Source: Bacteroidales bacterium UBA1628
GTDB lineage: Bacteria > Bacteroidota > Bacteroidia > Bacteroidales > UBA932
DNA length: 64,000 bases
Direction: 5' to 3'
Assembly (NCBI GenBank): GCA_002321335.1
Contig: DCMG01000006.1
Span: 1 to 64,000, forward strand
Part shown: one piece after another, positions 18,036 to 26,338 of the stretch
How the letters are laid out: each line of letters opens with the position of its first letter
Position numbering within the stretch: the first letter of the stretch is position 1
Position numbers and translations under genes: made by a program
Notes under the pieces: generated by a model
What the model saw: only the letters and a program-made list of their open reading frames with translations
What the model was told of the DNA's origin: nothing
The model's database searches: none

Positions 18036-19667
18036 CTATCCGAGTCTGAGCGCCGACGAGCAGATGGCCGCGATTTCCTCTCTGTGGGTGATCACAATCA
18101 GCGTTTTGCCTTTAGCCTTTGCCTTCAGCCGTTCAATAAGGACTTTCTCCGTCTCGACATCCAGTGACGAGGACGGCTCGTCCAGAAGCAGAACTCCTCC
18201 GGGCCTGAGCAGCCCCCTTGCTATGGCTATCCTTTGCGCCTGCCCTTCGCTGAACCCGGCGCCTTTCTCTCCGCATCTGCTGTCCAGTCCCTCGGGTGTT
18301 TCCATGACGAAATCCGCTGTCGCGGCGTGAAGCGCCGAAACCAGTTCCTCGTCCGTCGCCTCGGGATTCCCCATCTTCAGGTTGTCCCGCACCGTGCCGC
18401 TGAACAACGTGTTGCCCTGAGGCACATAGGACAGATTGCACCTTGTGGCCTGTGACGCAGGTGTCTCACTGCCATATTCATTGTAAAACACGATTCTGCC
18501 GCTGTCAGGAGTGGCAAGTGCCAGAATCAGACGCATCAAGGTCGTCTTTCCTATTCCAGTCTTTCCTAAAATCGCGGTCTGGCTGCCGGGGGTGAAATCA
18601 TATGAGAGGTCACTGAATATCCTTTGTTCATCCTCCGGGTAGGAGAAGGTCAGGTTCTCTATGCGTATGCCGGTTTTGCCTTCAAGCCGTACTGGATTCT
18701 CTTCCGGCTCGGCGGGTTCGTTGAAAAGTTCCGCAAGCCGCTCGGCGGAAGTCATCGCCCGGATGAACGCCGGAACCTGACGGCTCAGTTCGACGGTAGG
18801 ATTCTGAATCTGTGCGACAAGCTGAAGAAACGCTGTCATCGTGCCGAACGTTATGGCACCGCTTTGGATTCCGAATATCCCCCAGAGAAACGCGGTCACA
18901 TAGCCTGCCGCAAAGCCCGTCTGAACCATCATCCGCGAGAACAGCGAATAGTCCGTGTAGCGCATCACCTTGCCTAGAAGAGCCGACTGAAGGGAGTCCA
19001 GCTCCGAGACCGAATATGGCGTGTATTCCAAGGATCGAAGCAGCAGCCTGTTCTGAACGCTCTCCTGAATATGCGACTGGACAGCGCTTTCCTCTGACCT
19101 TATCCCTCGGGTAAGCCGCCTCATTCTGCGTACATAGCTTTTGCTCAGCAGCAGGGCGGCCGGCATGATGAACAGCAACGCCATGGCCAGCCGGACATCC
19201 ATCATGGTGAGAATGTAAAGCGCGCCGATCAGTTGGCTCGCCGTCACCATGGTCATAGGCACTCCGTCGCACAGGATTTCCGCCACGGTCGTCACATCAT
19301 CGATCATCCTGTTGAGTATGTCCCCGGAATGTTTGGCTTGATGTCCGTCCCAGCGGATTCTCATCAGATGGTCGAAAAGGTCATGTTGCAACCTGTTGGC
19401 AAGCCTCGCCTCTGTCTTCCTGCTCAGCCTTGCACTGATTTGTGACAGGACCATCCTGAGTGCCATGCACCCGATCATCAGCGGGATAAGAACAGCCAAT
19501 TCCCCGCCTCCCTGCCTTGTGACGTTGTCGATGATTTCCTTGCAGATCCAGACACTTGCCAATGAGACCGCGACCCTCGCCATTCCTATCAGTCCCGCGC
19601 ACAAAATCCGCGAGCGGAAAGTTTCCGAGGCTCTCCAAAACCACACTATGCCGTCTTTGACCTGCAT
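18036..19667 (-). CDS. ABC exporter, fused permease and ATPase
   Basis: A 543-residue half-transporter. The N-terminal membrane domain (about 1-300) has five to six hydrophobic segments; the nucleotide-binding domain has Walker A GKTGIGKTT, a variant signature FSEGQAQR in place of LSGGQ, Walker B LLLDEPSSSLD, and the H-loop ITHR. It lacks a C39 peptidase domain. Lipid A/peptide/drug exporters have this form; the substrate is unknown. It lies 109 bases after the PI-PLC-like gene and meets the S24/S26 peptidase gene tail to tail. It is slightly short after the H-loop. Confidence 0.9.
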   Translation of the reverse strand: MQVKDGIVWFWRASETFRSRILCAGLIGMARVAVSLASVWICKEIIDNVTRQGGGELAVLIPLMIGCMALRMVLSQISARLSRKTEARLANRLQHDLFDHLMRIRWDGHQAKHSGDILNRMIDDVTTVAEILCDGVPMTMVTASQLIGALYILTMMDVRLAMALLFIMPAALLLSKSYVRRMRRLTRGIRSEESAVQSHIQESVQNRLLLRSLEYTPYSVSELDSLQSALLGKVMRYTDYSLFSRMMVQTGFAAGYVTAFLWGIFGIQSGAITFGTMTAFLQLVAQIQNPTVELSRQVPAFIRAMTSAERLAELFNEPAEPEENPVRLEGKTGIRIENLTFSYPEDEQRIFSDLSYDFTPGSQTAILGKTGIGKTTLMRLILALATPDSGRIVFYNEYGSETPASQATRCNLSYVPQGNTLFSGTVRDNLKMGNPEATDEELVSALHAATADFVMETPEGLDSRCGEKGAGFSEGQAQRIAIARGLLRPGGVLLLDEPSSSLDVETEKVLIERLKAKAKGKTLIVITHREEIAAICSSALRLG

Positions 19668-19775
19668 GAATATAAAAGGTTAAGTTTCAGGCTAGCCACG
19701 AGCGAAGCACGTTCTCTTTTGGAACGCGTGGTTGCTTATTTGCTTCGCCCGTAATTCCGCACATACCAAATGTGC

Positions 19776-20873
19776 TTATTTCCTGAAGTTGTTGTCGATG
19801 ATCGCCTGAGGCAGAAGATCGCCGTAGACCTCGTAGCGGCCGGACTTGAAGTTCCCGACCCAGTCCATCATGACCATGCCTGTGGTGGCGCACTCGCCGT
19901 TGACCAGACGCCGGTAAACAGTAGGGTTGTTGTTGGCGGCATTCTCCCGGTAGGTGTTGTCAGTCGAGATCAGCCCGGTGTACCCTGAGGTGTGGTTGAT
20001 TGTCCAGCAATTGTTCTTTGCGTTCTCCGAGGCCCAGTCCATGAAGTCGCTGACGGCTTTCACCTTGACCTCCGGCTTCTCAACGTGATAGTAGTCTTGA
20101 ACTCCAAGCGTGCCTTGGGCCACGCGGCTGGTGATCACGGCTCCTGTCGTCCCTTCCTCCGCAAAACTCCATCCTGAGATGTAACCGCCTGTTATCGGCT
20201 GGTCAGCATAAGCGTCACGGGACAGAATCAGAATCTTGCCGCGCAGATCGCCCACTCTGAGGTCCGGGCGGTAGTCTATGCGGAACCTTGACGGGAATGT
20301 CTCCTCGCTGCCGAGAAACTCACTCATTAGGGAATTCCAGACTGACCTGTCATTGTAGGCCGGACTTCCGTTCTCGAACTGCATGATGACCACGGCGAAC
20401 TCCGAAGGATTTTCATCTATCTTGTTCATGAGCGTCTGCACAGCTTTTTTGAAAGAAGTCTTTGTCGGGATGAACCCGTGGTAGACGTGAAGTTCGTTCT
20501 TGTACTTGAACGCCCTGACGCGAACCTTGCGGTAGCCTGGACGGAAGTCGTAGGCCCTTATTCCAAGATCCCACTGAGCGGACAGTCCAAGACTTTGGGT
20601 TCTGCCGATTGAAAAAGCGGTGCCGTCACCTGTGACAGCGTCGTGCGTGCCAGGAATGGATAGCCGCGCGAACGGAGTCGTGTCATCCAGCCCTGCCATC
20701 CAAGCCCCGTTGGAAGCATTGGCCTTGGTCACAGGTTCGTCTGAATATTCATCCTCTGCGACAGCCTCTCGCTGCTCCGCAAGCAGTTCCTCGTCAGTCG
20801 CCAGCTTCTCACTACAAGCCGCGAACATCACTGATGCGCATAAAGCGGCGGCAAAGAAAGATCTTTTCATCAT
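19776..20873 (-). CDS. Phosphatidylinositol-specific phospholipase C-like lipoprotein
   Basis: About 365 residues from the tandem ATGs at 20873/20870. The signal ends in lipobox FAAC. The PI-PLC X domain (about 65-360) shows both catalytic histidines: SIPGTHDA near residue 74 and VYHGF near 131. A late MDWVG segment and the ending YGDLLPQAIIDNNF are shared with the PLC domain at 31208-33187. Bacterial PI-PLCs cleave phosphatidylinositol or GPI anchors to diacylglycerol and inositol cyclic phosphate. The protein would be displayed on the outer membrane. It follows the CotH gene at 20975-23575. Confidence 0.85.
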   Translation of the reverse strand: MMKRSFFAAALCASVMFAACSEKLATDEELLAEQREAVAEDEYSDEPVTKANASNGAWMAGLDDTTPFARLSIPGTHDAVTGDGTAFSIGRTQSLGLSAQWDLGIRAYDFRPGYRKVRVRAFKYKNELHVYHGFIPTKTSFKKAVQTLMNKIDENPSEFAVVIMQFENGSPAYNDRSVWNSLMSEFLGSEETFPSRFRIDYRPDLRVGDLRGKILILSRDAYADQPITGGYISGWSFAEEGTTGAVITSRVAQGTLGVQDYYHVEKPEVKVKAVSDFMDWASENAKNNCWTINHTSGYTGLISTDNTYRENAANNNPTVYRRLVNGECATTGMVMMDWVGNFKSGRYEVYGDLLPQAIIDNNFRK

Positions 20874-20934
20874 TGTCAAACTATTTATGAATATATTATT
20901 TCCACTTCTGTTGTGCCTTCTTTTCATCCACGCT

Positions 20935-20966
20935 CCGCGCGTGATCGTTGCCTATCATGCGCGGAA
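20935..20966 (-). other. Intercistronic hairpin between CotH and PI-PLC genes
   Basis: TCCGCGCGTGAT and ATCATGCGCGGA face each other around an 8-base loop, forming a 12-base-pair stem with one wobble. No T-run follows on the minus strand, so it looks more like an RNA-processing or stability element than a terminator. Confidence 0.4.
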
Positions 20967-20974
20967 CAATCTGC

Positions 20975-23575
20975 TTATCGCCATTTGCTGAGACTGGTGA
21001 TGGTGCTGTTGAGGTTCTCAAGACGCTTGTTGTACACATATTTCAGATTGTCCATCACCTCGTCATATTCCATACTTTCATCGCCGCAGGTCCAATAGCC
21101 TCCCAATGCGTTTCCAACCGGCCAGATCATGCGGTTATATTGATCTGAAAGTCTGTTTGCCTCTCGTCTTTCTTCCACTATTGTGTTAGCTAGATTCTTC
21201 AGATCCGGATAAACTTCCGCCCAACGGGCCTTGACGCGGTTGATATAGTTCTGGTCTTTCATCAGAAGAGGATACCACATATACATTTTACCCTCTCCTG
21301 ATTTTGATCTTTGTATAAGCAGTGAGTTCCAACTATGGTAATAATCTCTGTTGACTGTCGTCCCTTTTCCGTCTATGTTTGTGAACGTCTGGCCATCGAA
21401 ATCCCAGACAGGGCCGGCACAGAGTTTCCCGTCACCGTTTTTATACATATAAGTACTCTTCGGGTGCTGAAGCTCATCGTTGAGAGTGAGTTCATAGACG
21501 AACCAATAGTCGATCACAGAATTAATGTCTAACTTTTCGTAGGCCGCTGAATAATTGCCATTAGTCAGATTCGTCTCAATATCATTGATATAGGACTCGA
21601 TTTGCTTGTAGATTCCATAGCCGCTTGCTGATTCTGAGAATGTCTCAGCAAACTCGTCCTTGAAGTTCACCGGAAGATTGCGTTTGGATGTTTTGAACTT
21701 CCAGATTTCGTCATAATAGGTGTCGAATTCCAGCAGATAACCGCAATCGCTGATCGTTGGCTCAATCTTCAAATCGGCTTTCACGTCCGTATAGCAATCC
21801 TTGATTGGCAGACGATTACTACCAATCTTAATCTGTTCCCCAAGCAGATAGTTCCCCACGTGAACGCCATTGATAACAAGCTCGACGTTTGTCCCGGAAG
21901 GGTTCCATAGCAACCCCTTTCCGCTGGCACTTCCGTCTTCCGGACCATCTTTGAAATGATTCTGTACCGTTTGGGCAATCTTGAACGCAAAGTAGTTGCG
22001 GATCAGTGACATATCCGTCCAAGGGGACAACAGAACCCACCTTTTGTGACTTTTCATTCCAAGAACATCGGCTTTTTTCTTTAGTTTGATCGCCAAAGGT
22101 CTCTTGTCATAACTCTGTGATGAATTTCCCCTGAGTCTGAATCCACATGCGGCATCTGACAAAGTGGCAACTCCGTTCTCATAGACTGAAATCCGGTCGT
22201 TTTCTCCCCATTCCTCGCTCTTCGCCTTGACCGTGAAATCAAGGTATGCCGCGCTTCCTCCATTCGTATTCAACACAACAACCGGAAGTCCTGTGTTTGT
22301 CACAGTGACGGTGTATGTGCTGCTTTCCGTACCATCCACAAGGGTGTATGACACCGGAGAACTGAAGTCCTGGCTTGTCGTGCCGCTTTTCTGGATTTCA
22401 CCGTTGCAGTACACATTCACTCCTTTCGCCACCGTGAACGTTGGTGCGAGCGTAAAATTGTAAAGATATGGGATGCAGCATCCGACCTTGTTCAAGGTAT
22501 TATCCACATCGCATACGAAATCTTCCGCATTCTTCACTACGGTCGACCTGTTGCTCAGAACGGCAGTCTTACTGAGCAGGCTTGAAGGGTTGTTTGCTAT
22601 TTCGAACTTGAAACTCTCGAAAACAGGAGGTTTGGCGTCGATGCGTCCGACCGTACAGTTGTTTTCTTCTTTCAGATTATTGAGGTTCAATGGAATATCA
22701 TAGCAGCAACCAGCCTTGAAATCCGCGACAGCCTTGACCTCGAAAGTGACCTTATGCACATTCGTCAGAAGCTGGATCTCGATGACATCACCCTTCTTGA
22801 TCGCAGGAGCGATGCTTGCATAGGCGATGGCTCTTTGCCCAACAGGTATTCCACCATTCTCTTCATCAGTCAGTTTCACTGTGACACCGGACGATGTCTT
22901 GCCATCGACGGCGGCAAGTCCGGCTCCAAGGTTCTCAAGGTTCATCGTGAAATTTCCCGTCCACGCGCGAGCCGCGTCAGCATTCTTTTGTTTGAATATG
23001 ATGGACAGGAGCCTCTCGGAACTCCCAACCGCCTCAAGCGCATTGCCGAATGACACCGAAACCTTTAAGAACGACACCATAGGTGTGAACATGAACCCGT
23101 AACTTCCGTCAGGCTTCACTACCGGCTTGTCACTGGCCTTGATGTCATTCGCCGCTATCGATGTGGATCTTGTGTACAACTGCACTGGAGAGACCGTGAC
23201 AGGAATCTCATTGCGATCTGTGGCTCCTTTCACATAAGGATAGTAAGCATATTTCGGACGGTCACCGGTGCTCATTGAGCCCTTGAATACCCCGGAAGAT
23301 ACAGCCGTGGAGAAAGTTCCATTGAACAGAGCGTTTGACGTTGAGTTGCCGAACACTCCAATCTGGTCTCCTGCAGACCACAATATTCCCAGGGAACCGT
23401 CCGCAGTCGGCTCTATGTCAATCTGAGTGCGCGTCAAACTCGGTTGTTCGATTTCTCCTGTGAGACTGATTTCCTCAATCTGAGGATCCTGAATCTCATT
23501 GTTGCCAGCACACGATGAGATCGTGAGAGCGACGGACGCTACTACCAGCGCCGACACAAAATTAGTCCGTTTCAT
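20975..23575 (-). CDS. CotH-kinase-family lipoprotein with fimbrillin-like N-terminus
   Basis: About 866 residues from the ATG at 23575. After a lipobox (ISSC) comes a fimbrillin/Mfa-like beta domain (about 30-310), then an Ig-like region (about 320-430), then a CotH protein-kinase domain (about 433-800). CotH markers are the RLRGNSS loop, HKRWVLLS, the helix DINSVIDYWFVYEL, and the metal-binding GPVWDFD near residue 721. CotH proteins phosphorylate secreted or spore-coat proteins on serine using ATP. The lipoprotein signal places it outside the cytoplasm, where the ATP source is unclear. It begins 4 bases after its paralogue ends. Residue ranges are estimates. Confidence 0.85.
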   Translation of the reverse strand: MKRTNFVSALVVASVALTISSCAGNNEIQDPQIEEISLTGEIEQPSLTRTQIDIEPTADGSLGILWSAGDQIGVFGNSTSNALFNGTFSTAVSSGVFKGSMSTGDRPKYAYYPYVKGATDRNEIPVTVSPVQLYTRSTSIAANDIKASDKPVVKPDGSYGFMFTPMVSFLKVSVSFGNALEAVGSSERLLSIIFKQKNADAARAWTGNFTMNLENLGAGLAAVDGKTSSGVTVKLTDEENGGIPVGQRAIAYASIAPAIKKGDVIEIQLLTNVHKVTFEVKAVADFKAGCCYDIPLNLNNLKEENNCTVGRIDAKPPVFESFKFEIANNPSSLLSKTAVLSNRSTVVKNAEDFVCDVDNTLNKVGCCIPYLYNFTLAPTFTVAKGVNVYCNGEIQKSGTTSQDFSSPVSYTLVDGTESSTYTVTVTNTGLPVVVLNTNGGSAAYLDFTVKAKSEEWGENDRISVYENGVATLSDAACGFRLRGNSSQSYDKRPLAIKLKKKADVLGMKSHKRWVLLSPWTDMSLIRNYFAFKIAQTVQNHFKDGPEDGSASGKGLLWNPSGTNVELVINGVHVGNYLLGEQIKIGSNRLPIKDCYTDVKADLKIEPTISDCGYLLEFDTYYDEIWKFKTSKRNLPVNFKDEFAETFSESASGYGIYKQIESYINDIETNLTNGNYSAAYEKLDINSVIDYWFVYELTLNDELQHPKSTYMYKNGDGKLCAGPVWDFDGQTFTNIDGKGTTVNRDYYHSWNSLLIQRSKSGEGKMYMWYPLLMKDQNYINRVKARWAEVYPDLKNLANTIVEERREANRLSDQYNRMIWPVGNALGGYWTCGDESMEYDEVMDNLKYVYNKRLENLNSTITSLSKWR

Positions 23576-23579
23576 ATTC

Positions 23580-26276
23580 TTATAAATTGTTAATGGCTGA
23601 GTTGAGCCCTTCGCGACGTTTCTCGAAGACATCATTGAAGTTCTGGATCACCTCCGGATAGGTAAAATCATATTCATCGCCGCAGTTTCCGGCGTGGAGG
23701 TATTTGATGTTCCAGATCTTCCAGTTGGATTCCGCCGCTTTCTCACGCTCCTTTCCCATCTGTTCGATGACTGGTCTTTGATTCTGCAGCACTGAACTGT
23801 AAAGGGAGTTCCACCTTGCTTTAACACGTGCGACAAAATACGGATCCTTAAACAGCCACGGGTACCAACCGTATGGGGAAGAGCTGGCCGAGTTCGTCCT
23901 TTGGTACATCAAAGCAGAGTAGCCGCCCAGATCTGTGAACTTGTAAGGTACGACTTCTCCCCAGTATTTGGTACTCAGGTGCTCCGCCTCCATATTCTTT
24001 ATGATACTGCTGCTGTTGTACTTCTCGATGTTTACATAGGTCTGGTAATCAAAATCCCAGACAGGACCAGCGAAGTATTTACCGTTACCGTCCTTGTAGG
24101 CGAAGGCACTTTTCGGCCACTGCATCTCATCATTCATCGCAAGCTCGTTGATGATCCACCAGTCGATCATTGAGTTGATGTCAAGCTTTTCGTATGCCTT
24201 GTCGAAATATTCCCTTGCTGTAGTCAGGTCATTATTGTCGATGCATTTCGCACCTTGATACAGATTCTCATCGAAGTCGTTGACATACGCCATAAATTCT
24301 TCCGCCATTGCCGGATAAGTTGTGATGTCCAAATCCTTGAACGCTATCGGAACATTGCGGCGCGCTGTGTTGGTTCTGTTCTCTTTTTCATCCGTGCTCA
24401 TCTCAATCAGAAATCCACATTCTTCCAATTTTGCCGCCGCGTTCTTTTCCAGCACCTTGTCAACCTTCTTGTGGGTCAGATAAAGTCTGTTCTTGTTGAT
24501 CTTGATGTGCTCGCAGAGGTAATAGGTGCCCACGTGGATCCCGTTCATCACGACTTCAACTGTCTCTCCGTGAGGATTCCAGACCAAGCCCTTGCCGAGT
24601 ACTTTTTCCGTGCCTGCCGCATCCGTGAAATGCTCTTGTATTTCATTAGCCAGTCTGTATGTGAAGGCATTTCTCATCATCGACTTGTCGAACTGGCTCG
24701 CCACCAGACACCATCTGTCGTGGGCTTTCATACCCAGCACTGGCAAATCATCGCTCAACTTTATGTTGACAGGCTTCTTTGGCAAGCCTCTCGATGAATT
24801 TCCACGAGTCCTGATGCTGCAAACGTCAGTCATCTGTTGCGTGCCGTCCTTGTAGATTGTGAGAACATCGGATTTTGTCCAATTACCTTCCTTTCCGGTT
24901 ATTTTGACTGTTCCGAACAGGATGTCTTTGCTTGTCACATTGTTGACGGTCTCCTGATTGATGTCCAGCACAACGACCGGCAATCCCGTGTTGGTTACCG
25001 AGACTTTATATTCCTTAGTCTCAAGCCCGTTTGAGACAGTATAGACCACGGGTTCGGATGATGAGAAATCCACTTCGCTTTCGCCGCTTGTCTGAACTTG
25101 TCCGTTCACGGTCACAACCGCTCCTTTGGAAGTTGTGAAGGTAGGGATCAGTTTGAAATCGTAAAGGTACGGGATGAACCCTTCAACGCTTCCTGCTGTC
25201 TGGTCGATCTCAAGCGCCTTGCTTGTCACGGAATGAAGAGTTGTCTCTGTGCTAGTCCCTTCGTAGTACGCTTCCTGCGTCAGAATCTTGCCCGCATTGT
25301 TGGCCACATCAAAACTGAAAGACCTTAGTTCCGGGGATTCTGCCGTAGGGTCAAAAATCTGCAGATTGTTTTCCGGTCTCAGGTTGCTTAAGTCAAGGGG
25401 CACATCGTAGCAGAAGCCCGCCTTGAAATCCTGCAAAGCCGTGACATTGAACTTTACCGTATGCTTGTCAGTCAGAAGCATAACTTCGACAGCGTCTTCC
25501 GCCTTAACGCACGGGGCTATCGAAGCGTAGGCGACAACCTTCCGTGCTACGCTTTTCCCTTTGCCGTCCGTGTCTGTCAGATTCACCCTGATTGATGAAT
25601 ATGTTCCCTCAGCCACTGGAGCCAGCCCGGCCGACAGTTCCGCAAGGTTCATCGTGAAGTTGCCGGTCAACGACTTTTCGGCATTCGTGCTATTTACAAT
25701 GATGGCATCGAGCGTCTCATCCGCATCAATCCCTGTCAGACCGTTGAATGCCACCTCAAACCTGAGGATGGAAACCATTGGCTTGAATATGAACCTGTAG
25801 CTCCCGTCTTTGGCCTTGACCGGAGTGTCGCTTGCCTTGATATCGTTTGCCGCGATCGAGGTCTCGTCAGAGTAGTACTGAACCGACGAGATTGTGACGG
25901 GGATGGTCTTGCTGTCTGTGGCCTCCTTCACGTAAGGGTAGTAAGCAGAGACAGGACTGTCTCCGGCATTCATCGAGCCGGAGAACAATCCTGAAGTTAC
26001 CGCAGTGTTGAACTTTCCTTCAAATTCAGCGTTGCTTGTCGTCCCGCCGAACACACCGATCTTGTCACCTGCCGACCACATTATCCCAAGGGAACCATCA
26101 TCGGTCGGTTCGATGTCGATCTGTGTCCTTGTCACCGGAGGTTGTCCGAGTTCCCCCGTGAGAGTTATCGTCTCCGCTTCTGGAAACTCAACCTCCTTGC
26201 TGCTTTCACACGAGGTCATCGTGAGCGTGGCGGCAACGGCGGCAAGCGCCGAAGCCATTTGAATTCGTTTCATCAC
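23580..26276 (-). CDS. CotH-kinase-family lipoprotein, paralogue
   Basis: 898 residues with the same order as the next gene: lipobox (MTSCE), fimbrillin-like region (about 30-300), Ig-like region (about 310-430), CotH kinase domain (about 432-800). Shared markers are RTRGNSSRG, DRWCLVAS, DINSMIDWWIINEL and GPVWDFD near residue 738. The two paralogues are clearly homologous over the full length, so this is a tandem duplication, but they have diverged well beyond recent copying. Protein targets are unknown; the large neighbouring adhesin-like lipoprotein is one candidate. Confidence 0.85.
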   Translation of the reverse strand: MMKRIQMASALAAVAATLTMTSCESSKEVEFPEAETITLTGELGQPPVTRTQIDIEPTDDGSLGIMWSAGDKIGVFGGTTSNAEFEGKFNTAVTSGLFSGSMNAGDSPVSAYYPYVKEATDSKTIPVTISSVQYYSDETSIAANDIKASDTPVKAKDGSYRFIFKPMVSILRFEVAFNGLTGIDADETLDAIIVNSTNAEKSLTGNFTMNLAELSAGLAPVAEGTYSSIRVNLTDTDGKGKSVARKVVAYASIAPCVKAEDAVEVMLLTDKHTVKFNVTALQDFKAGFCYDVPLDLSNLRPENNLQIFDPTAESPELRSFSFDVANNAGKILTQEAYYEGTSTETTLHSVTSKALEIDQTAGSVEGFIPYLYDFKLIPTFTTSKGAVVTVNGQVQTSGESEVDFSSSEPVVYTVSNGLETKEYKVSVTNTGLPVVVLDINQETVNNVTSKDILFGTVKITGKEGNWTKSDVLTIYKDGTQQMTDVCSIRTRGNSSRGLPKKPVNIKLSDDLPVLGMKAHDRWCLVASQFDKSMMRNAFTYRLANEIQEHFTDAAGTEKVLGKGLVWNPHGETVEVVMNGIHVGTYYLCEHIKINKNRLYLTHKKVDKVLEKNAAAKLEECGFLIEMSTDEKENRTNTARRNVPIAFKDLDITTYPAMAEEFMAYVNDFDENLYQGAKCIDNNDLTTAREYFDKAYEKLDINSMIDWWIINELAMNDEMQWPKSAFAYKDGNGKYFAGPVWDFDYQTYVNIEKYNSSSIIKNMEAEHLSTKYWGEVVPYKFTDLGGYSALMYQRTNSASSSPYGWYPWLFKDPYFVARVKARWNSLYSSVLQNQRPVIEQMGKEREKAAESNWKIWNIKYLHAGNCGDEYDFTYPEVIQNFNDVFEKRREGLNSAINNL

Positions 26277-26338
26277 TTATGTGAGTTTAAAACATTAACC
26301 TAATCAGCCATAGGTTAAGTTTTAGGTCGACTCGCTGG

